Origin: RGIG3178 sp942492795
GTDB lineage: Bacteria > Bacillota > Clostridia > Christensenellales > QAND01
DNA length: 64,000 nucleotides
Assembly (NCBI GenBank): GCA_942492795.1
Contig: OW818639.1
Coordinates: 310,001 to 374,000, forward strand
Reading direction: 5' to 3'
The position numbers and the translations under genes were made by a program. Positions within the stretch are counted from its first letter, which is position 1, and each line of letters starts with the position of its first letter. Below, piece by piece: positions 8,366 through 16,902 of the stretch. Under the pieces are notes generated by a model, which saw only the letters and a list, made by a program, of their open reading frames with translations, was not told the DNA's origin and did no database searches.

Positions 8366-8770
8366 TTACACGCGACGACGCTTGGGCGGGCGGCATCCGT
8401 TATGCGGAATGGGTGTAACGTCTTTGATCAATGTCACTTCAAGCCCTGCGGCTTGCAGCGAACGGATGGCGGCCTCGCGGCTGGCGCCCGGCCCTTTGAC
8501 GAACACCTCCACAGTGCGCAATCCATGTTCCTTTGCCGCTTTGGCTGCGGTCTCTGCCGCTACCTGCGCTGCGAACGGGGTGGATTTGCGCGATCCGCGG
8601 AACCCACTTCCGCCTGAACTGGCCCATGAAATGGCATTGCCGTTTACGTCTGTGATGGTAACGATCGTATTGTTAAAGGAGGTGTGAATATGTACCTGCC
8701 CTCGCTCAATATTCTTGCGCACAATGCGTTTGCGTGTTGTGGTGCGCTTTTTTTGCTTGGGTGCTGCCAT
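8366..8770 (-). CDS. rpsK: 30S ribosomal protein S11
   Basis: Forms part of the platform and mRNA exit region of the small subunit. The 134 residues contain HIHTSFNNTIVTITD, GFRGSRKSTPFAAQ and the conserved tail DVTPIPHNGCRPPKRRRV. A GGGAGG ribosome site precedes the ATG. Spaced 16 nt from each neighbour in the alpha operon. Confidence 0.98.
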   Translation of the reverse strand: MAAPKQKKRTTTRKRIVRKNIERGQVHIHTSFNNTIVTITDVNGNAISWASSGGSGFRGSRKSTPFAAQVAAETAAKAAKEHGLRTVEVFVKGPGASREAAIRSLQAAGLEVTLIKDVTPIPHNGCRPPKRRRV

Positions 8771-8786
8771 CTACGTTAATCCTCCC

Positions 8787-9155
8787 TTATTTCTTCTTAC
8801 CTGCAACGGTCCGTTTGGGGCCTTTGCGGGTACGGGCGTTCTGCTTGGTGCTCTGTCCGCGTACGGGCAGTCCGCGGCGATGGCGGATCCCACGATAGCA
8901 GCCGATTTCCATCAATCGCTTGATGTTGAGCTGCACGTCGCGCCGAAGGTCGCCTTCCACCTCCAGGTTTTTATCGATATAGTCGCGAAGCAAACCCTCC
9001 TGCGCTTCCGTCAAATCGCGGACGCGGGTATCGGGGCTTACGCCGGTTTCTTTGAGAATCTTATCAGCAGTGGGCCGGCCTATTCCAAAGATATAGGTCA
9101 GACCGATCTCAATGCGCTTCTCTCTTGGCAAGTCGATGCCAGATATGCGTGCCAT
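8787..9155 (-). CDS. rpsM: 30S ribosomal protein S13
   Basis: Head protein that contacts the P-site tRNA and forms bridge B1. It begins MARISGIDLPREKR and ends in the basic tail RTRKGPKRTVAGKKK. A GTG three codons upstream is in frame but overlaps the ribosome site; the ATG at 9153-9155 is 8 nt after GGGAGG and is the better start, giving 122 residues. Confidence 0.98.
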   Translation of the reverse strand: MARISGIDLPREKRIEIGLTYIFGIGRPTADKILKETGVSPDTRVRDLTEAQEGLLRDYIDKNLEVEGDLRRDVQLNIKRLMEIGCYRGIRHRRGLPVRGQSTKQNARTRKGPKRTVAGKKK

Positions 9156-9239
9156 AGGGTACACCTCCCGGTTTACTTTTAAAATCTATATGTGACGCAC
9201 GGTTGAGAAAATCTCCGTCAGCCGCCCGTGCGTTAGTTT

Positions 9240-9353
9240 TCAGCCTTGCTTTTGTTTGTGTTTCGGGTTTTCACAGATGACCATAACTTTTCCGTGCCTT
9301 CTGATTATTTTACATTTCTCACACATCGGTTTAATTGATGGACGTACTTTCAT
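9240..9353 (-). CDS. rpmJ: 50S ribosomal protein L36
   Basis: Smallest large-subunit protein. The 37-residue reading MKVRPSIKPMCEKCKIIRRH onward ends CENPKHKQKQG. It keeps the three cysteines and one histidine of the zinc-binding form (CEKC, then C...H). AGGAGG stands shortly before the ATG at 9351-9353. It lies between infA and rpsM, its standard place. The 84-nt gap to rpsM contains a weak inverted repeat (GACGCACGG/CCGCCCGTGCG) without clear function. Confidence 0.96.
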   Translation of the reverse strand: MKVRPSIKPMCEKCKIIRRHGKVMVICENPKHKQKQG

Positions 9354-9406
9354 CTATTATATCCTCCTAAGCTTAATACAAACATGTCTTTGGGTTAGCT
9401 TTGCCA

Positions 9407-9628
9407 TTAACCCTTGCCGCGCCAAGTGATGCGCCCGCGGGTCAAATCATAGGGAGAGAGCTCTAATGTCACCTTGTCCCCGGGCAATATGCGTATATAG
9501 TGCATGCGCAATTTCCCGGAAATATGTGCAAGAACTTTATGCCCGTTGGGGAGCTCCACTTCGAACACAGCGTTCGGGAACGCGTCCGTGACCTTTCCCT
9601 CCACCTCGATAACATCTTGTTTGGCCAA
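9407..9628 (-). CDS. infA: Translation initiation factor IF-1
   Basis: Binds the A site of the 30S subunit during initiation. The 73-residue OB-fold protein begins MAKQDVIEVEGKV and contains LPNGHKVLAHISGKLRMHYI and RGRITWRGKG. The start is TTG (9626-9628), not ATG; GGAGGG is 4 nt upstream and the stop of the KOW gene is one base away, so translation is probably coupled. Confidence 0.97.
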   Translation of the reverse strand: MAKQDVIEVEGKVTDAFPNAVFEVELPNGHKVLAHISGKLRMHYIRILPGDKVTLELSPYDLTRGRITWRGKG

Positions 9629-9629
9629 G

Positions 9630-9935
9630 TTAGCCCTCCTTTTTTGTCGCGCCGTCCGGGTTGTTCAAACCCGTATCGTTGAGCGCTTTTCGAATCTCCG
9701 CATCAAACACGTGCAGCCCGGTCGAAAGCTTTTGCGCTATGCTCGAAAGGCTTGTGCCTGTTGCTTTCACGTGTTTGCGGCGCTTCTTCTTCGGCGCTGC
9801 CTGCTTGCGCTTATCGCCATCCACTGTAAGAATAAATTCTTCATCGACAATAGAGTATACCATAAAGTAATTTCCTTTGTCGCGTCCTGCTTTGCTAAAA
9901 ACTACATCGCCGATGCGAATGTCTTCGGGATTCAT
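9630..9935 (-). CDS. KOW-domain RNA-binding protein (L14e/L27e-like)
   Basis: Small basic protein of 101 residues found between map and infA in many Clostridia. The N-terminal half has the KOW/SH3-like pattern IRIGDVVFSKAGRDKGNYF followed by VDGDKRKQ and a lysine/arginine-rich stretch (KKKRRKHVKATG). By analogy with L14e and L27e it probably binds rRNA, but its role in bacteria is not established. The start at 9935 has AAGGAG upstream and overlaps the map stop as ATGA; a longer upstream reading is not supported. Confidence 0.85.
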   Translation of the reverse strand: MNPEDIRIGDVVFSKAGRDKGNYFMVYSIVDEEFILTVDGDKRKQAAPKKKRRKHVKATGTSLSSIAQKLSTGLHVFDAEIRKALNDTGLNNPDGATKKEG

Positions 9936-10684
9936 GTGCTCTCCTTTGTGAGAATCCATGGGCCGTTTTCCGTAATGGCAACGGTATGCTCGTAATGGGC
10001 GGATAGTTTCCCATCCGCGGTCACAACGGTCCAATCGTCCGCCAACACGTGCACACGGTGCGTTCCGGCATTGATCATCGGCTCGATTGCGATGACCATA
10101 CCCGCCTTGAGCACTTCCCCTGTTCCCTGCCGTCCATAGTTGTATACGACGGGTTCCTCATGCAGTTCCCTGCCGATTCCGTGCCCGGTCAACGCCCTTA
10201 CAGGTGCAAACCCTTCCTTGGCTGCGCACTGCGAGATGGCATATCCCATATCGCCCAGCCGCAGGCCCGGATTCGCATACAACAGCGCGGTTTCAAAGCA
10301 CGCCCTGGTGTTTTCGACCAGCTTTTTCGCCTCATCGGTGCAATTTCCCACCAAGTACGTGTCCGCCGTGTCCGAATGAAAACCCTTGTAATAAGCGCCG
10401 ATATCCACCGACACAACATCGCCGTCACAGATGGTCCGATCCCCCGGAATGCCGTGCACAACTTCATCGTTGATGCTGATGCAGATGTGACCCGGATACC
10501 CGTTGTAGTGATAGAACGACGGCTGCGCGCCCATTTTCAAAATAGCCTGATGGACGATCTGGTCCAGTTCCCGCGTTGTCATGCCGATTCGAACGGATCT
10601 CTTTGCTTCCTCACGCGCTTGCGCCGCAATGGCGCAGGCTTCGTGCATGCATTTGAGTTCCTCTTTCGTCTTGATCGGAATCAT
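9932..10684 (-). CDS. map: Methionine aminopeptidase, type I
   Basis: Removes the initiator methionine from nascent proteins. The 250 residues carry all five metal ligands expected of the family: D94, D105, H168, E201 and E232, in the motifs VDIGA, SDTADT, GHGIG, AIEPM and HYEHT. There is no N-terminal extension. It overlaps adk and the KOW gene by 4 nt each (ATGA), showing translational coupling in the secY-adk-map block. Confidence 0.97.
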   Translation of the reverse strand: MIPIKTKEELKCMHEACAIAAQAREEAKRSVRIGMTTRELDQIVHQAILKMGAQPSFYHYNGYPGHICISINDEVVHGIPGDRTICDGDVVSVDIGAYYKGFHSDTADTYLVGNCTDEAKKLVENTRACFETALLYANPGLRLGDMGYAISQCAAKEGFAPVRALTGHGIGRELHEEPVVYNYGRQGTGEVLKAGMVIAIEPMINAGTHRVHVLADDWTVVTADGKLSAHYEHTVAITENGPWILTKEST

Positions 10685-11310
10685 GCAAATGCCTTTTGCA
10701 GGATGGAACAGATCTCTTCAAATACCGTATCGATATCCTTTGTTCCGTCCACCCGTTTGAGGATGCCCTGCGCAGCGTAGAAATCGATCAACGGCTGCGT
10801 TTGCTGGTGGTAGACCAAAAGGCGGTTTTGGATGGTTTGTGGCGAATCGTCCGCGCGTTGGATCAATGGCCCTCCGCATGCGGAACATGTGTCGCCCTTT
10901 ATGTTGCTGATGTGGAACGTCGCTCCGCAGTTTTTGCATACGCGCCGCCCGCTCAGCCGCTTGATGATTACCTCGTCCGGCACGTCGATGTCGACGGCCA
11001 TCTCGATGTTGGTCTTTTGAGCCAGCGCCTGTGCCTGCACGACGGTTCGCGGGAATCCGTCAAACACGAACCCGTTTTTACAGTCGGGCCTTTGCAGCCT
11101 ATCCGCTACGATGCCAATGACCACATCATCGGGAACGAGCTTGCCCGCATCCATATAGCTCTTTGCTTCAAGACCGAGCTTTGTGCCCTGCTTGATTTCA
11201 CTCCTTAGGATATCCCCTGTGGAGATGTGCGCAATGCCATACTTTTCGCTCACTCCGAGGGCCTGCGTTCCTTTGCCGGCACCTGGAGGGCCGAGAAACA
11301 CCAGCTTCAT
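10681..11310 (-). CDS. adk: Adenylate kinase
   Basis: Equilibrates ATP and AMP with ADP in the cytoplasm. P-loop GPPGAGKGT at residues 7-15, the AMP-binding GFPRT motif and a LID domain with two cysteine pairs, CKNC and CSAC, which form the zinc site of Gram-positive adenylate kinases. 209 residues, normal length. Twelve nt downstream of secY and overlapping map by 4 nt. Confidence 0.97.
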   Translation of the reverse strand: MKLVFLGPPGAGKGTQALGVSEKYGIAHISTGDILRSEIKQGTKLGLEAKSYMDAGKLVPDDVVIGIVADRLQRPDCKNGFVFDGFPRTVVQAQALAQKTNIEMAVDIDVPDEVIIKRLSGRRVCKNCGATFHISNIKGDTCSACGGPLIQRADDSPQTIQNRLLVYHQQTQPLIDFYAAQGILKRVDGTKDIDTVFEEICSILQKAFA

Positions 11311-11321
11311 CGAGTTACCTC

Positions 11322-12584
11322 CTATTTCAAGAACCCCTTGTAATTGCGCATGACCATCTGCGATTCCAGTGCCTTGCTGGTCTCAAGTGATACCGAGACC
11401 GATATCAAAAGCCCCGTAGCGGTCAGCGTAAAGTTGGATACAAACAGACCGATCACCAACGAAGGAATGGTCGCAAGCACTGCCAGGAAGATACCGCTGA
11501 ACATGGTCAGACGGGACGATATCCTTGTCAGGTACTCGCTTGTCGGCCGTCCCGGTCGGATACCGGGTATAAAGCCGCCATACTCCTGAATGTTCTTGCT
11601 CACTTCGGTCGGATTGAAGGTGACCATGTTGTAGAAGAACCCGAGGCCGATGATCAAAACGGCAAACAGCAGTGAGTAGATGATGGTGCCTGTTCCGAGC
11701 CACCGCTGATACCAAACCGCGAAGCCGCTTGCCGGCCAGAATTGGGCGATCATGGACGGAACCTGCAACAGCGTCATCGCGAAGATGATGGGCAAGACGC
11801 CCGCGCTGTTGAGTTTCATCGGAATATGCGTGTTTTGACCGCCGTATATCTTGCGGCCGACCACGCGCTTGGCATATTGAATCGGGATGCGGCGCTCTGT
11901 GCTGTCTATCAGAACAACGCCGCCAAACAGAAGAATGATAATAGCGATGAGCGGCAATATTACCCAGAACGTCACGTCGCCCTTCCAGATGTTCTGCAAA
12001 AGGCCGATGATCTGCACCGGAAGCCGGGATACGACGCCCAGCATGATGACAAGCGAGATGCCGTTTCCGATCCCCTTTTCGGTGATCTTTTCCGCCATCC
12101 ACATCACGATCATCGAACCGCCTACCAGCGACATAACGACTGCGATATAGGTCAGAATGCGCGTATTGAGCAGATATTGCTTCAATGCGAGCACCATGAC
12201 GATGGACATCATCAAGGACAGGCCAACCGTAAGATAGCGGGTGATACGCTGTATTTTATCGCGCCCTTCGTCGCCGCCCTCTTTGCTCAGCCGCTCGAGA
12301 TACGGAATCGCGAAGGTGAGCAGCTGCATCACGATGCTGGATGTGATATAGGGCGAAATGCCGATGGCAAATATGGTAAATTGCGCAAAGCTGCCGCCTG
12401 TTATCATATTCAGGAAGCCCAGAATACTGTACTGATTCACCATCGCTGCGATGGCCCCGTTGTTTACACCGGCAACCGGAATAAACGAAGCGCCAACACG
12501 ATAGAAAAAGAGAATCATCAGTGTGAACAGGATTTTCTTGCGCAGGTCTTCGATACGCCAAGCATTCCTGAATGTTTCAAGCAT
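11322..12584 (-). CDS. secY: Protein translocase subunit SecY
   Basis: Forms the channel of the Sec translocon in the cytoplasmic membrane. The 420-residue protein has about ten hydrophobic segments and SecY signatures: FAIGISPYITSSIVMQLL near residue 71, GIGNGISL, and the cytoplasmic loop with PGIRPGRPTSEYL. The start overlaps the rplO stop as TAATG. It is followed by adk, the conserved spc-alpha junction. Confidence 0.98.
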   Translation of the reverse strand: MLETFRNAWRIEDLRKKILFTLMILFFYRVGASFIPVAGVNNGAIAAMVNQYSILGFLNMITGGSFAQFTIFAIGISPYITSSIVMQLLTFAIPYLERLSKEGGDEGRDKIQRITRYLTVGLSLMMSIVMVLALKQYLLNTRILTYIAVVMSLVGGSMIVMWMAEKITEKGIGNGISLVIMLGVVSRLPVQIIGLLQNIWKGDVTFWVILPLIAIIILLFGGVVLIDSTERRIPIQYAKRVVGRKIYGGQNTHIPMKLNSAGVLPIIFAMTLLQVPSMIAQFWPASGFAVWYQRWLGTGTIIYSLLFAVLIIGLGFFYNMVTFNPTEVSKNIQEYGGFIPGIRPGRPTSEYLTRISSRLTMFSGIFLAVLATIPSLVIGLFVSNFTLTATGLLISVSVSLETSKALESQMVMRNYKGFLK

Positions 12585-13027
12585 TAGCCAATCACCTCTA
12601 CGCTGCCTCCGGCGGCAGTGATTTTCTCTTCTGCTGTTTTGGAAACTTTGGCTGCTTTTATGATGAGCTTCCTGGTGATCTCTCCGTTGCCCAAAACCTT
12701 GAGCCCGTCGTTGATCTTGCTGATCTTGCCGATTTCCTTTAAGGATTCGGCTGTGACCACAAACCCATCACTAAGCGACTCCAAATCACATACGTTAATT
12801 ATAGCATACTGCTTTTGGAATATATTGGTAAACCCGCGTTTGGGCAAACGGCGCGTCAGCGGCATCTGGCCGCCTTCAAAGCCCGGACGGACGCCGCCGC
12901 CGCTTCTGGCCCATTGGCCCTTATGACCGCGCGTCGAGGTCTTGCCCAAACCGCTTCCTATGCCGCGGCCTACGCGCCTTGGTTCCCTTGTTGACCCTTC
13001 GGCGGGGCTTAATTCATGCAACTTCAT
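12584..13027 (-). CDS. rplO: 50S ribosomal protein L15
   Basis: Large-subunit assembly protein. It begins MKLHELSPAEGSTREPRRVG and has the glycine- and arginine-rich N-terminal extension (GRGIGSGLGKTSTRGHKGQ), followed by FEGGQMPLTRRLPKRGF. 147 residues. The GAGGAGG ribosome site is clear. The last base of its stop is shared with the secY start. Confidence 0.98.
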   Translation of the reverse strand: MKLHELSPAEGSTREPRRVGRGIGSGLGKTSTRGHKGQWARSGGGVRPGFEGGQMPLTRRLPKRGFTNIFQKQYAIINVCDLESLSDGFVVTAESLKEIGKISKINDGLKVLGNGEITRKLIIKAAKVSKTAEEKITAAGGSVEVIG

Positions 13028-13039
13028 CGAAGTTCCTCC

Positions 13040-13231
13040 TCACGCTTGTGTTTCCACGTCTTCCACCTTGATAAGATGGCGAACTTTGAACGCCATCCCA
13101 CGGATGGAAGGGGTATCCGCATGGACTGCGGTGGAACGGATCTTGCGCAGTCCCAAGGATTTGATTGTGTCCTTCAATTCTTGTGTCGAGCCAATTGTGC
13201 TCTTGACAAGCGTCATTTTGATCTGCTTCAT
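13040..13231 (-). CDS. rpmD: 50S ribosomal protein L30
   Basis: Small (63-residue) large-subunit protein containing LVKSTIGSTQELKDTIKSLG and LRKIRSTAVHAD, the family pattern. GGAGG precedes the ATG. Located between rpsE and rplO in the usual spc order. Confidence 0.97.
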   Translation of the reverse strand: MKQIKMTLVKSTIGSTQELKDTIKSLGLRKIRSTAVHADTPSIRGMAFKVRHLIKVEDVETQA

Positions 13232-13242
13232 TCCAACGCCTC

Positions 13243-13740
13243 CTAGCCTAATATCTGAGCGACTGTTTTGCCGCGCAGCTTGGCTACCTGCTCTGCCGTT
13301 TTCAACTGGCCAAGCCCGTTGATGGTGGCCTTGATGCAGTTGGCTGCGTTGTTGCTTCCGTAGCTCTTTGTATAGATGTCTTTCACGCCCGCCATCTCCA
13401 AAACCGCACGAACCGGGCCACCTGCGATAACGCCGGTGCCTTCGCGTGCCGGAAGAAGCTGTACAAGCCCCTTGCCGAAACGGCCTTTGGCTGAATGCGG
13501 AATGGTGCTGCCACGAAGCGACACCGTTATCATGTTGCGCTTGGCATCTTCCGTTGCTTTTCGGATGGCTTCGGGAATTTCCGTCGCTTTACCGGTACCC
13601 ATGCCAACGTGTCCGTTTTCGTCGCCGACTACGACGACTGCCGCGAAGCGGAAGTTACGTCCGCCCTTGACGACCTTGGTGACACGGTTGATGGTAACGA
13701 GTTTTTCCTTCAAATCCAAGCCGGTTGTATCGATACGCAC
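13243..13740 (-). CDS. rpsE: 30S ribosomal protein S5
   Basis: Affects translational accuracy and mRNA unwinding at the entry channel. The 165 residues contain the double-stranded RNA-binding-like N-terminal domain (INRVTKVVKGGRNFRFAAVV) and the C-terminal GIKD-like region AGVKDIYTKSYGS. The start codon is GTG (13738-13740), 8 nt after GGAGG; no ATG is suitably placed. Eleven nt separate it from rpmD. Confidence 0.97.
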   Translation of the reverse strand: MRIDTTGLDLKEKLVTINRVTKVVKGGRNFRFAAVVVVGDENGHVGMGTGKATEIPEAIRKATEDAKRNMITVSLRGSTIPHSAKGRFGKGLVQLLPAREGTGVIAGGPVRAVLEMAGVKDIYTKSYGSNNAANCIKATINGLGQLKTAEQVAKLRGKTVAQILG

Positions 13741-13757
13741 TATGGTTTCCTCCGTCT

Positions 13758-14126
13758 CTAAAAGTCCAGCCCGGCTTCGCGAGCGCCCTGCGCCACCGCT
13801 GCCACACGACCGGTGTACAGATATCCGCCGCGGTCGAAAACGACCTTTTGAATACCTTTTTCAATCGCCCTTTGTGCGGCCTTTTGGCCAATGAGCTTTG
13901 CCGCCTCAACCTTGGTTACGGCATCGCACTGCTCTTTAAGGCCCGGCTCAAGCGTGGACGCGCTTATAAGCGTGTGTCCGGCTATGTCGTCGATGAGCTG
14001 CGCATAGATATGGCTGGCGCTGCGATACACGTTGAGCCTCGGCCTATCCTGTGTGCCCAAGATGTTCTTGCGCGTACGCAAATGGCGCGCCTTGCGCAAT
14101 TTGTTCTTGTCTGGTTTAGAAATCAT
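13758..14126 (-). CDS. rplR: 50S ribosomal protein L18
   Basis: Binds 5S rRNA together with L5 and L25. The 122 residues show LRKARHLRTRKNILGTQDRP and RPRLNVYRSASHIYAQLIDD, then VVFDRGGYLYTGRVAAVAQG near the C terminus. A G-rich ribosome site (GGGGGG) precedes the ATG. Between rplF and rpsE. Confidence 0.97.
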   Translation of the reverse strand: MISKPDKNKLRKARHLRTRKNILGTQDRPRLNVYRSASHIYAQLIDDIAGHTLISASTLEPGLKEQCDAVTKVEAAKLIGQKAAQRAIEKGIQKVVFDRGGYLYTGRVAAVAQGAREAGLDF

Positions 14127-14140
14127 GCTTAGCGCCCCCC

Positions 14141-14680
14141 TTACTTACCGGTCTTTCCGGCCTTGCGGCGGATGACTTCGTTTTCATATTTGATGCCCTT
14201 GCCCTTATACGGTTCCGGCGGTCGAACCTGGCGTACTTTCGCAGCCATTTCTCCGACGAATTGTTTGGATATGCCCTTTACGATGACGCGCGTCTGCGTG
14301 GGGACTTCAAACTCGATGCCTGCGGGTTGTTCCATCTCTACCGGATGGGAATAACCCATGTTGAGTATGAGCTTTGTTCCTTGCTTCTGCGCGCGGTATC
14401 CCACGCCTGCGATGTCCAGTGTTTTGGTGAAGCCCTTTGTAACGCCATCGACCATGTTGGCGATCAACGTGCGGGACAAACCGTGCAATGCCCGATGCTG
14501 TGCTATATCGGAGGGACGTTCTACCGTGACCACTTCGTTTTCCACAGTCACTTTCATATCGCTGCTAATTTGTTCCGAAAGCTCGCCCTTGGGTCCCTTG
14601 ACAAAAACCTTATTGTTTTGGTCCACCGTGATGCTGACACCTTGGGGCAGGCTGATCGGCATTTTGCCTATACGAGACAT
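14141..14680 (-). CDS. rplF: 50S ribosomal protein L6
   Basis: Large-subunit protein near the factor-binding site. 179 residues: MSRIGKMPISLPQGVSITVD at the N terminus and the C-terminal signature RPPEPYKGKGIKYENEVIRR. GGAGG stands before the ATG. Between rpsH and rplR. Confidence 0.98.
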   Translation of the reverse strand: MSRIGKMPISLPQGVSITVDQNNKVFVKGPKGELSEQISSDMKVTVENEVVTVERPSDIAQHRALHGLSRTLIANMVDGVTKGFTKTLDIAGVGYRAQKQGTKLILNMGYSHPVEMEQPAGIEFEVPTQTRVIVKGISKQFVGEMAAKVRQVRPPEPYKGKGIKYENEVIRRKAGKTGK

Positions 14681-14703
14681 TCTACACCTCCAGTTGCGAC
14701 ATC

Positions 14704-15102
14704 TTACCAGATGTACGCAAGTACCTCTCCACCAACGTTCTTGGCACGGGCTTCCTTGTCCGTCATTACACCCTGTGAGGTGGAAATGATGGCGATGCCC
14801 AATCCGCCCAACACCCGCGGAACCTCTGCCTTGCCGGCATAAACCCGTAGACCGGGCTTGCTGATGCGGCGCAAGCCGCTGATGACGCCCTGTTGGTTGG
14901 GGCCATACTTCAACCCTATCTTTATCGAGCCCTGCGGGCCGTTGTCTGCGATTTCAACGCTCTTTACATATCCTTCGTTGAGCAGAATCTGCGCGATGGA
15001 TTTCTTCATGTTGCTGGCCGGCACTTCGATGGCATCGTGGCGGGCGACCAGCGCATTGCGGATACGGGTAAGCATATCGGCAATCGGATCTGTAACGACC
15101 AT
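14704..15102 (-). CDS. rpsH: 30S ribosomal protein S8
   Basis: Binds the central domain of 16S rRNA. 132 residues: begins MVVTDPIADMLTRIRNALVA and ends with the signature GGLGIAIISTSQGVMTDKEA followed by GGEVLAYIW. AAGGAG precedes the ATG. In other bacteria S8 represses the spc operon through its mRNA; no such site was worked out here. Confidence 0.98.
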   Translation of the reverse strand: MVVTDPIADMLTRIRNALVARHDAIEVPASNMKKSIAQILLNEGYVKSVEIADNGPQGSIKIGLKYGPNQQGVISGLRRISKPGLRVYAGKAEVPRVLGGLGIAIISTSQGVMTDKEARAKNVGGEVLAYIW

Positions 15103-15122
15103 GTTCGTTCTCCTTTCGTGAC

Positions 15123-15308
15123 CTACCAGCTTGCCTTACGCACGCCGGGTATTTCGCCGCGATAAGCCAGCTCTTTAAAACAGATGCGGCAGACGCCAAA
15201 TTTGCGAAGCACGCTGTGCGGCCTTCCGCAGATCCGGCACCGCGTATAAGCGCGGGTTGAGAACTTTGGCGTCCTCATTTGCTTTATGATCATGCTCTTT
15301 TTTGCCAA
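15123..15308 (-). CDS. rpsN: 30S ribosomal protein S14, type Z (zinc)
   Basis: Short (61-residue) zinc-containing S14 with the CRICGRPHSVLRKFGVCRIC four-cysteine motif. The start is a TTG (15306-15308) 9 nt after GGAGG, giving MAKKSMIIKQM. The type Z form is usual for Gram-positive spc operons. Between rplE and rpsH. Confidence 0.97.
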   Translation of the reverse strand: MAKKSMIIKQMRTPKFSTRAYTRCRICGRPHSVLRKFGVCRICFKELAYRGEIPGVRKASW

Positions 15309-15322
15309 CGTCTGTTTCCTCC

Positions 15323-15883
15323 TTACTGATTCTGTATAAACGGCATTCCGAGCAGCGCCATCAGCTCACGGGCTTCTTCGTCCGTCTTGGCTGTTGTCAC
15401 AAACACGATGTCCATGCCGCGTACTTTGTCGACTTTGTCGTATTGAATCTCGGGGAAGATGAGCTGTTCCCGCACACCCAGCGCATAGTTGCCGCGCCCG
15501 TCAAAGCTCTTGTCGGACACGCCGCGGAAGTCGCGCACGCGAGGGAGTGCGATGTTCAGAAGCTTATCGGCAAACTCATACATGCGGCGGCCACGCAGGG
15601 AAACCTTCGCGCCGACGTTCATGCCCTGCCGCAAGCGGAAGTTCGCAACGGATTTCTTCGCCTTGATCACGATCGGCTTTTGGCCTGCGATGACGGCTAA
15701 GTCCGCTGTTGCGGCTTCCAGGCCCTTGGCGTTGTCTTTCACGTCGCCCAGCCCCATATTCACAATTATCTTCTCAAGCTTCGGCACCTGGTTGATGTTC
15801 GTATAAGCGAACTTCTTCATCAGTGCCGGAACCACATCGTCCTGGTATTTCTGCCTCAGACGAGGCATTGTTACTTCGGCCAT
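15323..15883 (-). CDS. rplE: 50S ribosomal protein L5
   Basis: Binds 5S rRNA and contacts P-site tRNA. Signatures: NINQVPKLEKIIVNMGLG near residue 30 and LRGRRMYEFADKL. The frame is open far upstream, but AGGAGG at 15889-15894 fixes the start at the ATG ending at 15883 (MAEVTMPRLRQKYQ, 8-nt spacing); another ATG two codons earlier is too close to the ribosome site. 186 residues, slightly longer than the usual 179-180. Confidence 0.97.
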   Translation of the reverse strand: MAEVTMPRLRQKYQDDVVPALMKKFAYTNINQVPKLEKIIVNMGLGDVKDNAKGLEAATADLAVIAGQKPIVIKAKKSVANFRLRQGMNVGAKVSLRGRRMYEFADKLLNIALPRVRDFRGVSDKSFDGRGNYALGVREQLIFPEIQYDKVDKVRGMDIVFVTTAKTDEEARELMALLGMPFIQNQ

Positions 15884-15903
15884 TTCCATATCCTCCTTAT
15901 GCC

Positions 15904-16227
15904 TCAACCGATATCGGCGCCGCAGTGCTTGCACACGCGCACCTTTTTGTCGGCTTGCATCTTTACGGAGATGCGGGTTGCCTTCTTGCATTTTTCACAG
16001 TACAGCATCACGTTGGAGGAATTGATCGCCCTCTCCGACTTGATGATACCGCCGGGCTGTCCCTGTCCCCGAGGCTTGGTATGGCGGGACACCACGTTGA
16101 CTTTCTCAACGATGACCTTGCCTGCGCTGGGCATTGCGCCAAGCACTTTGCCGATCTTGCCCTTGTCCTTGCCCGCGATCACGACGACTGTGTCGTCGCG
16201 GCGGATATGCAGTTTATTTGCCATCAT
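15904..16227 (-). CDS. rplX: 50S ribosomal protein L24
   Basis: Assembly initiator of the large subunit. KOW motif DDTVVVIAGKDKGKIGKVLG near the N terminus and a four-cysteine zinc ribbon: CEKC in the middle and CKHC near the C-terminal end. Two adjacent ATGs (16227 and 16224) follow AGGAGG by 5 and 8 nt; either is possible. 106-107 residues. Between rplN and rplE. Confidence 0.97.
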   Translation of the reverse strand: MMANKLHIRRDDTVVVIAGKDKGKIGKVLGAMPSAGKVIVEKVNVVSRHTKPRGQGQPGGIIKSERAINSSNVMLYCEKCKKATRISVKMQADKKVRVCKHCGADIG

Positions 16228-16236
16228 GTTCTCCTC

Positions 16237-16605
16237 CTACAGCACTTCGGGTGCGAGGGAGATGATGCGCATGTAATCCTTTTCGCGCAGTTCCCTGGCC
16301 ACGGGCCCAAAGATACGAGTCCCGCGCGGTTGTTTCTGATCGTTGATGATGACCGCAGCGTTGTCGTCAAACTTGATATAGCTCCCGTCCGGCCGGTTGA
16401 CACCTTTAGCGGTGCGAACGATCACGGCGCGAACAACATCCTTTTTCTTTACGACGCCACCTGGCGCAGCATTTTTGACCGATGCGATTATAACATCGCC
16501 GATGTTGCCGCTTCTGCGGTGTGAACCGCCGAGCACCTTGATGCACATGATTTCCTTTGCACCGGTGTTATCGGCAACCTTCAACCTGGTTTGTGGTTGA
16601 ATCAT
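16237..16605 (-). CDS. rplN: 50S ribosomal protein L14
   Basis: Central large-subunit protein forming inter-subunit bridges. 122 residues; begins MIQPQTRLKVADNTGAKEIM and contains GDVIIASVKNAAPGG, RGTRIFGPVARELR and the tail MRIISLAPEVL. GGGAGG precedes the ATG. Between rpsQ and rplX. Confidence 0.98.
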   Translation of the reverse strand: MIQPQTRLKVADNTGAKEIMCIKVLGGSHRRSGNIGDVIIASVKNAAPGGVVKKKDVVRAVIVRTAKGVNRPDGSYIKFDDNAAVIINDQKQPRGTRIFGPVARELREKDYMRIISLAPEVL

Positions 16606-16630
16606 GGCGTTGTCCTCCCTATCCTTTCGA

Positions 16631-16891
16631 TTATTTGGCTTTTTCGATGATTCTGACGACGCGCCAGCGCTTGTCTTTCGATAGCGGGCGGGTCTCCATC
16701 AACTCCACCGTATCGCCAATGCCGCATGCGTTTTCTTCGTCATGGGCTTTTAACTTCGATGTGCTTTTGGTTATCTTTCCATACAGCGGATGTTTGACAA
16801 GCGTTGATATGGCCACAACAACCGTCTTATCCATTTTGTCGGATACAACGACCCCGGTCCGTGTTTTACGATGCCCTCTGGTCTGTGTCAT
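16631..16891 (-). CDS. rpsQ: 30S ribosomal protein S17
   Basis: Primary 16S-binding OB-fold protein. Contains RKTRTGVVVSDKMDKTVVVA and HDEENACGIGDTVELMETRP. A GTG three codons upstream is in frame but lies inside the ribosome site (AGGAGTG); the ATG at 16891 has proper spacing. 86 residues. Between rpmC and rplN. Confidence 0.97.
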   Translation of the reverse strand: MTQTRGHRKTRTGVVVSDKMDKTVVVAISTLVKHPLYGKITKSTSKLKAHDEENACGIGDTVELMETRPLSKDKRWRVVRIIEKAK

Positions 16892-16902
16892 TGTTTTCAC
16901 TC

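Noticed and set aside
12798..12803. TATAAT with an extended -10 TG on the minus strand inside rplO
   Set aside because: It encodes conserved L15 residues (YAIIN) and no -35 box is suitably placed, so it is probably chance.
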